A DNA stretch of 7,874 bases from Actinomycetota bacterium (GCA_030838815.1 JAUZEX010000477.1:1-7874), one strand, 5' to 3'; positions 1-6,758 are shown, counted from the stretch's first letter. Notes: a model not told the origin generated them from the letters alone. Numbers and translations are program-made.

Positions 1-1274
1 TCGGTGGTCTCGGTCAGGACCTGCTCGAAGAAGTCGAGGTAGCTCGGGTGGTGGACGGGGTGGAACTCCCACGGCGTCGGGTGGTGCATGATCAGCACTC
101 CCCCTTGCCGCACAAGGGGTTTGCCCCGGTAGAGGTTGAAGAAGTAGCCGAGCCCGAGGCACATCACGAGGATCGGGTTCATGATCGAGTTCACGTTGTA
201 GGGGCAGATGTAGGGCAGCCCCATCGTGAGGATGTCGGTCTGGCCCGACACCGGCACCAGCTGGCTGCGGTACACGTCCTCGGTGGTGGCGGCATGCACG
301 GCCTCCACCTCACCGGCGTGCACCGAGGCCATGGCGTGGGGCGAGAGGATCTTGTGGAAGATCTGGCGGGCCGCCTTGCGGGGCATGCGCTCGAGTCCGG
401 TGGCGGCGGCCAGGTAGGCAGCGCGGTCGCGGGCGCCCCACTCCCACTCCCGGCGCTGGAGGAAGTCGAACGGCTTGGGGAACGTGTCGTTGTTGAGGGT
501 CGTCTCGATCTGGAAGATCGTCGGCCCGTCCCGGGCCAGCAGCCGGCCCATGCGCCAGTTCGAGGAATGGAGCGCGCTCTTGTGCTGGTCCATGAACGAG
601 CGGCTGTGCTGCATGGTCCGCACGTTGTGGTGGTGCTTCAGGCTGGGGTAGCCCGCCAGGCCGGTGGCCACGCTCTTGTGGCCGCCGTCCATGGCCACCA
701 GGTTGATGTTGACGTACACGAGCAGGTCGGAGGTCGCGGCCCGCTTGTTGATCTCGACCCGCTCGCCCTCGTCGGTGTGGCCGATGAGCTCCATGCCGTC
801 GGGGTCCTCGGCGTCATGGTTGTAGAGGAGGCCGTGGGGGGCGAAGGCGTCGAAGACCCGTTTCCCGACCGCATGCTTGAGCTCGGGGTCGGTCATGCGG
901 CGGTGGAGGGCGGTGGCGCAGATGAGCTCGACGTCGTCGACGCCCGCCGCCGCGGCGAGGTCGAGGACGGCCTCGATGACCCGCTGGCGGTTGTCGGGGC
1001 CCTTCATCGGCGGCAGGGGCAGCGAGATGTCGTCGAAGGCGATCGTGAGCCGCATGCCCGGCCGGAGGTAGGCGGGCAGCGGGTCCATGCCGAGCGGTGC
1101 GAGCAGTGCCCGGCGGACGGCGGCGTCGGGGTCGGGCAGCGCCTTCACCGGCTCCGGCGGATAGACCACCCGGGACCCGACGGGGAGCCGTTCCAGGCTG
1201 AAGCCCTCCCCATGATGGAAGAGGACCGGCGGGGTGGAGCGATCGACCTCGAGGACGTAACCCGGGCGGCTCAA
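1..1274 (-). CDS. LarA-like (DUF2088) nickel-pincer enzyme, C-terminus cut off by the window edge
   Basis: My reading of the minus strand from 1274 to base 1 is open throughout (424 codons, no stop), so the gene continues beyond the window. It matches the lactate racemase (LarA) family. A DDISLP segment (81-86) sits where LarA has its Asp-x-Thr-Arg-Pro motif. ALHRRMT carries H124, GGHKS carries K200, and an HHHN run ends with H216. The intervals H124-K200 (76) and K200-H216 (16) equal those of L. plantarum LarA H108, K184 and H200, where K184 holds the pyridinium pincer cofactor and H200 ligates nickel. The position of LarA H174 is I190, and the Arg of the DxTRP motif is L85, so the substrate is probably not lactate. 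The start is TTG, chosen because AAGGAG lies 8 nt upstream and because it overlaps the dehydrogenase stop as TTGA. There is no signal peptide, so it is probably cytoplasmic. LarA itself is 424 residues, so at least a short tail is missing. The family call is firm; the reaction is unknown. Confidence 0.85.
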   Translation of the reverse strand, partial: MSRPGYVLEVDRSTPPVLFHHGEGFSLERLPVGSRVVYPPEPVKALPDPDAAVRRALLAPLGMDPLPAYLRPGMRLTIAFDDISLPLPPMKGPDNRQRVIEAVLDLAAAAGVDDVELICATALHRRMTDPELKHAVGKRVFDAFAPHGLLYNHDAEDPDGMELIGHTDEGERVEINKRAATSDLLVYVNINLVAMDGGHKSVATGLAGYPSLKHHHNVRTMQHSRSFMDQHKSALHSSNWRMGRLLARDGPTIFQIETTLNNDTFPKPFDFLQRREWEWGARDRAAYLAAATGLERMPRKAARQIFHKILSPHAMASVHAGEVEAVHAATTEDVYRSQLVPVSGQTDILTMGLPYICPYNVNSIMNPILVMCLGLGYFFNLYRGKPLVRQGGVLIMHHPTPWEFHPVHHPSYLDFFEQVLTETT

Positions 1275-2479
1275 GTCCGCTTCTCCTTTTGTGACAACGA
1301 TTTCGACGCTTTCAGGGGCTGCGGTTCGAAGACGATCTTCACCGCGCCGCGGGAGCCGGCGGTGGCGGCGTGCTCGATCGCCTCCCGGTAGCGCTCCAAC
1401 GGGTAGCGGGCCGACACCAGGCGGCCCAACTCGGCCGAGGCGGCCAACTCGAAGGCCAGGTCGAAGGTGCGCGCCGCCCGGCCGTCGGGCAGCGCCTCGG
1501 TCCCGTAGGCGTAGGCCCCGACCAGCTCGATCTCCCGCTGCCACAACGGTGCGAGGTCGAGGCGCTCCGGCCCCGGCATGCCGACCAGAACGACCCGTCC
1601 GCCGGGACGGGTGATGGCCAGCGCCTCGTGGATGCTGGCCCCGTTGCCGACGCAGTCGAGTACGACGTCGGCGCCGCCTGACAGCCGCTCCCCCACCGCC
1701 AGGCACCGGGCCGCCCGCCGCACCGCCCGCCGTACCTCGCCCGGCGCCACGGCCACGTCGGCTCCGAGTCGGCGGGCCTCGGCCTGCTGGTCGGGGTGCT
1801 TGGCCCCGACGATGACCGTGCCGGGCAGGGCGAAGCGACGCAGCGCCGCGACCACGCACAGGCCGAGCGTCCCCGCGCCGAGCACGGCCACGAGACCGCC
1901 GCCCGGCACCCGGGCCCGCAGGGCGGCGTGCACGGCGCAGGCGGCCGGTTCGACCATCACCGCCCCGTCGTCGGACAAGGTCTCGGGCACCGGGTGGATC
2001 TGGCTGGCGTGGGCGACGAGCGTGGTCGACCACCCGCCTCCGGTGTCGGCGCAGTACCCGGTCTGCAGCCCCGGCTTGAGGTGCCCGAGAGTCAGGTGCT
2101 CGCAGCGACCGGTCGATCCCCCGGCGCAGGCCGGGCAGGGCGGCGTGATGTCGCGGGCGGCGCAGCCGAGGACCGGCTCGACGACCACCCGGGCACCGTC
2201 CTCGGTCGTGCCGACGATCTCGTGCCCGGGCACGAACGGGAAGCTCACGATCGGCTCGAAGTAGCGGGAGGACTTCCCGGCCACTGTGGCCAGGTCGGAG
2301 CCGCAGATACCGGCCAGGACGGGGCGCACCCTTTCCCAACCCGGCCCCGGCTCGGCCGGGTCGGGCGCCTCCACGAGGGCCAGGGGGCCGACCCGGACCC
2401 CGCCGCCCGGTGCCATCGAACCCGCCACCCGCGCCGCGGCGAAGCGCGGCAGCGACCGGGAGAAACGCAGGGCTTTCAC
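1271..2479 (-). CDS. Zinc-dependent medium-chain alcohol dehydrogenase (MDR superfamily)
   Basis: This 402-residue protein is of usual MDR length. The catalytic zinc site is visible as GICGSD (C59, D62), GHE (H86, E87) and VEPAACA (E177). A structural zinc lobe has C106, C115, C118 and C126; the first interval is 8 residues instead of the classical 2, a spacing that other MDR branches also tolerate. The Rossmann motif GAGTLG is at 201-206. The second strand ends in GAKHPD (225-230) with no acidic residue, which hints at NADP(H) over NAD(H) (inference). The family oxidises alcohols or reduces aldehydes and ketones; the substrate cannot be read from sequence. The start is GTG at 2479, which overlaps the stop of the upstream reductase as GTGA and has a GGGAG ribosome site 7 nt upstream. 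The gene ends by overlapping the LarA-like start as TTGA. Both overlaps imply coupled translation. The lysine-rich C-terminal tail after KIVFEP is probably unstructured. Confidence 0.9.
   Translation of the reverse strand: MKALRFSRSLPRFAAARVAGSMAPGGGVRVGPLALVEAPDPAEPGPGWERVRPVLAGICGSDLATVAGKSSRYFEPIVSFPFVPGHEIVGTTEDGARVVVEPVLGCAARDITPPCPACAGGSTGRCEHLTLGHLKPGLQTGYCADTGGGWSTTLVAHASQIHPVPETLSDDGAVMVEPAACAVHAALRARVPGGGLVAVLGAGTLGLCVVAALRRFALPGTVIVGAKHPDQQAEARRLGADVAVAPGEVRRAVRRAARCLAVGERLSGGADVVLDCVGNGASIHEALAITRPGGRVVLVGMPGPERLDLAPLWQREIELVGAYAYGTEALPDGRAARTFDLAFELAASAELGRLVSARYPLERYREAIEHAATAGSRGAVKIVFEPQPLKASKSLSQKEKRT
1283..1288 (-). promoter_or_regulatory. Shine-Dalgarno AAGGAG for the LarA-like gene
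   Basis: AAGGAG on the minus strand lies inside the last codons of the dehydrogenase gene, 8 nt before the TTG at 1274-1272. It fixes the unusual TTG start. No ATG or GTG in the same frame lies within the first dozen codons downstream, and the protein reads sensibly from this point. Confidence 0.7.
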
Positions 2480-4782
2480 GGGCGGGCTCCCATCGGGAGC
2501 AACGGCCTCGGTCCGCCGGGGGCTTTGGACCAGTGCTCGACGAGCCAGCCCCGGCGGCGGGCGATAGTGGCCAGCTTCGGCTCCGGGTTGACGGCCACCG
2601 GGAAGCCGACGGACTCCAGCATCGGAAGGTCGGAGGCCGAGTCGGCGTAGGCGACGGCGTCGGTGAGGGCGAGATCGTTGGCCGAGGCGTACTCCGCCAG
2701 CAGGAGCGCCCGGGCCTCGCCGGTCGGCGGCACGGAGATGAGCTCGCCCGTGAGGCGCCCGTCCCGCTCGTCGAGGGTGGCCGACACGACGTCGTCGAAC
2801 AGCGGCCGCAGCGGCTCGATGACGAAGTCCAGCGCCCCGGTCAGCAGCACCGTGCGGTGGCCGAGCCGGCGGTGCTCCCGCACCCGGCGCAGCCCTTCCG
2901 GGAACGACTTCTCCAGCAGCAGGTCACTGAACAGCTCCCAGGCGTCGGCCCGCAGCCGGTCGGCCGGGGCGCCGTCGTAGCGGCGGTAGAAGTGGCGGAG
3001 GAAGTCGCCCCGGTCGCGGCGGTCGAGCGCCAGCAGTGAAGGAGCCTCCGAGAGCATGCGGGCCACGAACCGGACACGCTGGCCGGTGTCCATGCGCCGG
3101 CTGGCCAGCCAGGAGTACGACTCGACCACATTGGAGGCCACCAGCGTGTTCTCCAGGTCGAAGACGGCCAGGGTGCGCTCCGGGGCCAGCACGGCCCGCC
3201 GGCCCCGATCGCTGCGGGACGGGCCGCCCCTGGGCCCCGGCTTCGTGCGCACCCGGGCGTGGTGCACGATCGACGGCAGGTGCACATCGCTGATGTAGGT
3301 CGGCCAGTCGATCGTGCGGGGATCGAAGCAGAAGGCGGCCCGGTCAGCGTCGGGCAGGGTCTCCCACAGCGCGGCGGCGCGGCGGTCGTCGAAGCGGGCC
3401 TCGGTCTCGACGTAGGCGCCGTAGAGCTCGACATAGCCGAGGGCCCGCTCGGCCTGCGTGCGGCGCTCCTCCAAGCGGGCGGCCACGTCGGCCTTCGCTC
3501 CCCGGACGGGCAGGTGGTTCACGGCCTTCTCGGCCGCCGAGAGCCCCTTCACCGCCCGGTGCAGCTGGCGGCGGACCTTCCCCCGGCCGGGGAACGACCA
3601 GTCCGGAACCACGATCGGCTGGCCGGCGTCGTCGTAGAGGGGCCGGGCCGAGAACCAGTCCTGGACGAGGTCGACGAGCGTCCGGTACTTGAGGGGGTTC
3701 CGGCTGCCCGTCACGGCCTGGTAGACGGCCGGCTGCTCGGGCACCGGCCCCGAAGCCACCGCCAGGGTGGCGGCCACCACGTAGTCGACGGGGATGACGT
3801 CGACGACTCCCTCGGGCAGGCCGGGGAACTCCTTCAGCAGGCCCCGGGCGTAGGAGATGATCACCGGCTCCGCCATGCGGAAGCCCCGGATCCAGCCCGG
3901 GTAGGGATCGGCCACCGCCGACTCGATGATCGACGGCCGCACGATGCTGACGGGGACGTCGCCCCGGTTCTCGGCCAGGGCCCGCTCTCCGAGAGCCTTC
4001 GTGTACGCATAGGCATCGGGCCAGCCGAGGGCGCCCGCCCGGGCCCGGCCCAGCGCCACGAGCCGGTCGTCGATCCACTGCTCGCGCAGCCGCTCGGCCC
4101 GGGTGGCCAGCAGCGGCGTGCCCGCCGCGCCGAGTTCGGCCCGGGCGGCCTTGGAGAACTTCTTCAGCATTTCCGGCCGGCGGCTCTCGGCGTCGGCGTC
4201 GGCCCGGGCCCGGTGGGCGCCGGCGACCTCGGCCCGCCAGTCGACCTCGGTGGAGAACAGCGTGTCGGTGAGGAGGGCCTCGGGGGCCTCCCCCCGGCGG
4301 TTGCCGGCCACGTAGGCGGTCGACACCGACACGAGATGCGCCCGCGAGCCGACCGCGGCCAGCGCCTGGGCGACGCGGGACGGGCCAAGCAGGTTGACGG
4401 CCACTGCCGCATCGAGGGGCGAGTCGAACGAGACGGCGGCGGCCGAGTGGATGACGACGTCGACCTCCGCCAGCGCGGCGCGGCCGGCGTCGTCGAGGCC
4501 GAGGCCGTCGAGCGACACGTCGCCGCCGACGGGCCGGACCCGCCGGGCGATCTCGGCCTCGAAGCGCTCGCCCCATTCCCGCCGGAGCCGGTCGAAGGCG
4601 TCGTTGCGGAGGATGTCGCGCCGAACCCGCTCGGCGGCGCCGGCCCGCCGTCCGGGCCTGACCAGGGGCAGCACTTCGCACCCGGGCACGGAGCGGAGGA
4701 GCCGCTCGACCAGTGCCGTCCCCAGGAAGCCGGTGGCGCCCGTGACGGCGACGCGCCGACCGGCCAGCTCTTCGGCGATCAC
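2476..4782 (-). CDS. Fatty acyl-CoA/ACP reductase fused to a C-terminal HAD-IB domain
   Basis: This is a 768-residue two-part protein. Residues 10-350 are the NAD(P)-binding domain of alcohol-forming fatty acyl reductases (NAD_binding_4, 'male sterility' family). It has nucleotide loop TGATGFLG (14-21), VSTAYVAG around 153-160, catalytic Y258-x3-K262, and the signatures VRPSIIES (281-288), PGWIRG and DVIPVDYVV. Residues 450-510 match the FAR C-terminal domain (ARFDDRR, IDWPTYISDVHLP). After an Arg/Pro-rich linker (about 512-536) comes a HAD-IB phosphatase-like domain: FDLENT (D542, E544), T648 in LLTGA, and DSASD (D714, D718). The usual Asp at nucleophile+2 is Glu, and the motif III lysine appears as R691 in GEARA, so phosphatase activity is uncertain. 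The first half should reduce an acyl thioester to aldehyde and/or alcohol with NADPH. The start is GTG at 4782; no other start codon lies between the upstream in-frame stop (4855-4857) and it, though no clear ribosome site precedes it. Its stop overlaps the dehydrogenase start. Confidence 0.9.
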   Translation of the reverse strand: MIAEELAGRRVAVTGATGFLGTALVERLLRSVPGCEVLPLVRPGRRAGAAERVRRDILRNDAFDRLRREWGERFEAEIARRVRPVGGDVSLDGLGLDDAGRAALAEVDVVIHSAAAVSFDSPLDAAVAVNLLGPSRVAQALAAVGSRAHLVSVSTAYVAGNRRGEAPEALLTDTLFSTEVDWRAEVAGAHRARADADAESRRPEMLKKFSKAARAELGAAGTPLLATRAERLREQWIDDRLVALGRARAGALGWPDAYAYTKALGERALAENRGDVPVSIVRPSIIESAVADPYPGWIRGFRMAEPVIISYARGLLKEFPGLPEGVVDVIPVDYVVAATLAVASGPVPEQPAVYQAVTGSRNPLKYRTLVDLVQDWFSARPLYDDAGQPIVVPDWSFPGRGKVRRQLHRAVKGLSAAEKAVNHLPVRGAKADVAARLEERRTQAERALGYVELYGAYVETEARFDDRRAAALWETLPDADRAAFCFDPRTIDWPTYISDVHLPSIVHHARVRTKPGPRGGPSRSDRGRRAVLAPERTLAVFDLENTLVASNVVESYSWLASRRMDTGQRVRFVARMLSEAPSLLALDRRDRGDFLRHFYRRYDGAPADRLRADAWELFSDLLLEKSFPEGLRRVREHRRLGHRTVLLTGALDFVIEPLRPLFDDVVSATLDERDGRLTGELISVPPTGEARALLLAEYASANDLALTDAVAYADSASDLPMLESVGFPVAVNPEPKLATIARRRGWLVEHWSKAPGGPRPLLPMGARP
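2486..2500 (-). promoter_or_regulatory. Hairpin enclosing the ribosome binding site of the dehydrogenase gene
   Basis: On the minus strand GCTCCC-GAT-GGGAGC forms a perfect 6-bp stem with a 3-nt loop. The 3' arm contains GGGAG, the only good Shine-Dalgarno for the GTG at 2479, with 7 nt between. The hairpin lies in the last codons of the reductase-HAD gene, so a ribosome finishing that gene would melt it. This geometry is typical of translational coupling; that it works this way here is inferred. Confidence 0.5.
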
Positions 4783-4908
4783 CGGCCGGGACCCGGGGGC
4801 CGGGGGGTGTCCCCCCGAGAGAACGTCAAAGTTGGGGGCTGCATCGGGCCGTTTCTAGCATTCAGGAGCCGTTCGGCCCCGGAAGCGTGACCGGCCTTCC
4901 AGTCGTAC
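4783..4908 (-). other. Spacer between the FAAL and reductase-HAD genes
   Basis: These 126 bp hold no ORF that I can support. They contain the hairpin described separately. A TTGACG at 4829-4824 (minus strand) has no -10 partner 15-19 nt downstream, and I see no hairpin followed by a U-run. Read-through from the FAAL gene is therefore plausible but not shown. Confidence 0.4.
4801..4817 (-). repeat. Perfect G/C hairpin in the leader of the reductase-HAD gene
   Basis: CGGGGGG-ACA-CCCCCCG on the minus strand makes a perfect 7-bp all-G/C stem with a 3-nt loop, 18 nt before the GTG at 4782. No T-run follows on either strand, so it is not a standard intrinsic terminator. It could protect RNA ends or tune initiation, since the 18 nt between it and the start contain no Shine-Dalgarno sequence. 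Confidence 0.5.
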
Positions 4909-6630
4909 TCAGCGCGGTGACAGCGCCGCGCTGAGGTACCGGCTGCGGCACAGGGAGCGCTGGAGCTTGCCCGACGACGTCTTGGGCAGCGTCCCCGGCT
5001 CGACCAGCACGACCTCCTCCGGCGGCAGGCCGACGACCTCCCGGACTCGGCCGGCCACCGCCGCCCGCACGCTCTCCAGGTCGGGGTCCCTCGACTCCGC
5101 CACCACGACGAGGGCCTCCTTGCCCCGGCGCCCGTCCACCGCGAAGGCGATCACGTTGCCGGCCCGCACGCCCTCGACCGAGGCCGCGGCCCGTTCGACG
5201 TCCTCGGGATAGACGTTGCGGCCGCCGACGATGATGAGGTCCTTGATGCGGCCGCAGATCACCAGCTCGCCGTCGACGAGGTAGCCGAGGTCGCCGGAGC
5301 GGAGCCAGCCGTCGTGGAAGGCGGCCTCGGTGGCGTCGGGCCGGCGGTAGTAGCCGGTGGTCACCGACGTCCCCCGGATCTCCAGCTCGCCGACCTCCCG
5401 GTCGGCCCGGACGTCGCCGCTGACAGGGTCGATGATCCGGATCTCCAGCCCGGGGACGGGCCGGCCGAGCCGCACGAGGTGCCGGGTGCCCTCGGCCTCG
5501 GGGTCGCCGGGGGCGGCGTAGGCATCGGTTTCCAACACCCGCCGGTCGATGGGATCGGTGCGCAGCCCCCGGCCGGGCTCGGGGAAGGTGACGGCCAGGG
5601 TCGACTCGGCCATGCCGAAGGCCGGGAAGACCGCCCCGGGATCCAGGCCGTGGGGCGCACCGGCGGCCACGAAGTCCGCCACCGCTTTCGGGTCGACGGC
5701 CTCCGCCCCGTTGAGGGCGATCCGCCACCGGGACAGATCGAGCGTGCCGGGGGCGAAGCGGCGCAGCGCCCGGGCGGCCAGGGCGTAGGAGAAGTTGGGG
5801 CCGGCGGTGGCGGTGGCCCGGTGCGCCGACATCCACTCCATCCACCGGGCAGGCGCGGCCAGGAAGTCCTGCGGGGAGGCCAGGGCGAGGTCGGTGCCCG
5901 TCGTCATGCCCAGCGTCAGGAGCCCGATGAGGCCCATGTCGTGGTACAGCGGCAGCCAGCTGCACAGCACGTCATCGGCGGGATCGAGGGCGGCGGCCTC
6001 GGCGATGGCGTCGAGGTTGGCGCAGATCGTGGCGTGGGGCAGCATCACGCCCTTTGGGTCGGCCGTGGAGCCGCTGGTGAACTGGAGGACGGCCAGGGCC
6101 GACGGGTCCTCTTTGGGGCACTCCCAGGCCCAGGGGTCGCTGGCGTCGCCGGTCAGGTCGGAGAGGAGCACCACCGGCGGGTCGCCCGGCTCGGGTTGGA
6201 GGAACCCGGACAGCATCGGGTCGGCCACCAGCACCGTGGTGTCAGCCGCCCGGACCCGGGCCCGGGTGGCAGCCACGAAGTCGTCGAGGGAACTCAACCG
6301 CATGGGCAGCGGGAGCACCACCACGGTGGCGCCGACCAGCCAGCTGGCCTGGATGGCGGTGACGAACGGTCGGGAGGTGGGCCCCAGGAGGGCGACGTGG
6401 GCGCCGGGGCCGACGCCTCGCCGGGCCAGGGCCACGGCCATCGCCTTGGCCTCTTCGTGGAGGACGGCCCACTCGACCTTCTCCGAACCGTCGGTGGTGG
6501 GGCTGTCGGCGGAGAGGAAGGTGATGGTGCCGCCTCGTTCGGCGGCACGGATCAGGCGCGCAGGCAGGTAGCTCACGACGGGTCCGACTTCGCGGCGCAG
6601 GCCTGGGTTACCGGTGGGTTCGCCTGACAT
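4909..6630 (-). CDS. Fatty acyl-AMP ligase (FAAL; ANL adenylating superfamily)
   Basis: The protein is 573 residues from the chosen start, normal for FAALs. It activates a fatty acid with ATP to acyl-adenylate, usually handed to an acyl carrier protein or PKS/NRPS carrier domain rather than to CoA. Visible motifs in order are the P-loop LQFTSGSTADPKG (182-194), SWLPLYHDMGLIG (224-236, a FAAL hallmark), FGMAES (338-343), WLRSGDLGYL (442-451), GRIKDLIIVGGRNVYPED (460-477, again FAAL-like) and the C-terminal adenylation lysine K555 in SSGKLQR. The ATG at 6630 is preferred over an ATG at 6666 because AGGAG lies 7 nt upstream, and because the extra 12 residues would be an Arg/Thr-rich stretch encoded over that ribosome site. 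No carrier protein lies in the window. It is first in the leftward gene set, upstream of the acyl reductase, which suggests it supplies activated acyl chains to it. A long-chain acyl-CoA synthetase function is the alternative. Confidence 0.9.
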   Translation of the reverse strand: MSGEPTGNPGLRREVGPVVSYLPARLIRAAERGGTITFLSADSPTTDGSEKVEWAVLHEEAKAMAVALARRGVGPGAHVALLGPTSRPFVTAIQASWLVGATVVVLPLPMRLSSLDDFVAATRARVRAADTTVLVADPMLSGFLQPEPGDPPVVLLSDLTGDASDPWAWECPKEDPSALAVLQFTSGSTADPKGVMLPHATICANLDAIAEAAALDPADDVLCSWLPLYHDMGLIGLLTLGMTTGTDLALASPQDFLAAPARWMEWMSAHRATATAGPNFSYALAARALRRFAPGTLDLSRWRIALNGAEAVDPKAVADFVAAGAPHGLDPGAVFPAFGMAESTLAVTFPEPGRGLRTDPIDRRVLETDAYAAPGDPEAEGTRHLVRLGRPVPGLEIRIIDPVSGDVRADREVGELEIRGTSVTTGYYRRPDATEAAFHDGWLRSGDLGYLVDGELVICGRIKDLIIVGGRNVYPEDVERAAASVEGVRAGNVIAFAVDGRRGKEALVVVAESRDPDLESVRAAVAGRVREVVGLPPEEVVLVEPGTLPKTSSGKLQRSLCRSRYLSAALSPR

Positions 6631-6637
6631 CCGGTCT

Positions 6638-6642
6638 CTCCT
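6638..6642 (-). promoter_or_regulatory. Shine-Dalgarno AGGAG for the FAAL gene
   Basis: AGGAG on the minus strand ends 7 nt before the ATG at 6630-6628. It decides between two in-frame ATG codons: the upstream one at 6666 has no comparable site. Confidence 0.7.
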
Positions 6643-6722
6643 GGTTCGTCGTGTTTGTGTCAACATCCGGAGCCGGACGGAGTACGGATGGCGTCGGGGG
6701 TCCGGCAGGGCCCCCAGGGCCG

Positions 6723-6758
6723 TTGACTGTCATACCCCGTCCGTAGGGTACGGGTATG
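6723..6758 (+). promoter_or_regulatory. Candidate leaderless promoter for the 255-residue protein gene
   Basis: TTGACT (6723-6728) and TAGGGT (6744-6749, fitting the actinobacterial TAnnnT -10) are 15 bp apart. The A of the ATG at 6756 lies 7 nt after the -10, so transcription would start at or very near the start codon. Leaderless transcripts of this geometry are common in actinobacteria. AGGG at 6745-6748 could also act as a weak ribosome site. The 15-bp spacing is short, so this remains a candidate. Confidence 0.4.
6731..6758. repeat. Inverted repeat CATACCC-N14-GGGTATG over the divergent promoter
   Basis: Perfect 7-bp arms at 6731-6737 and 6752-6758 enclose the candidate -10, and the right arm includes the ATG of the rightward gene. 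A second, nested inverted repeat, CCGTA-GGG-TACGG (6741-6753), lies inside it. A 28-bp two-fold symmetric site between divergent genes has the size and position of an operator for a dimeric repressor. No regulator gene is in the window, so this is inferred from geometry only. Confidence 0.4.

Noticed and set aside
48..1391. 447-codon open frame on the plus strand
   Set aside because: It is antisense to the LarA-like gene, which has conserved active-site residues at exact family spacing; the plus frame shows none.
3259..4890. 543-codon open frame on the plus strand
   Set aside because: It is antisense to the reductase-HAD gene, whose protein has full domain motifs. The composition (Gly/Arg/His-rich, no motif) is the usual shadow of GC-rich coding.
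5314..6627. 437-codon open frame on the plus strand
   Set aside because: It is antisense to the FAAL gene with all its adenylation motifs; the sequence is low in complexity.
4909..6630. Reading the ligase as OleC and the reductase as OleD of the olefin (oleABCD) pathway
   Set aside because: There is no OleA thiolase or OleB hydrolase in the window, the ligase has FAAL hallmarks, and the reductase has the FAR signature plus FAR C-terminal domain, unlike OleD.
6658..6663. TTGACA on the minus strand upstream of the FAAL gene as a -35 box
   Set aside because: At 15-18 bp spacing the -10 position falls on the FAAL ribosome site (AGGAGAG), with no TAnnnT, and transcription would begin at or inside the start codon region.
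6631..6666. Longer FAAL N-terminus from the ATG at 6666
   Set aside because: It adds only an Arg/Thr-rich dozen residues and would encode across the AGGAG that properly serves the ATG at 6630.
6706..6721. Direct repeat cagggcc twice in the divergent intergenic region
   Set aside because: Two 7-bp G/C-rich copies 9 bp apart are easily expected by chance at this base composition.
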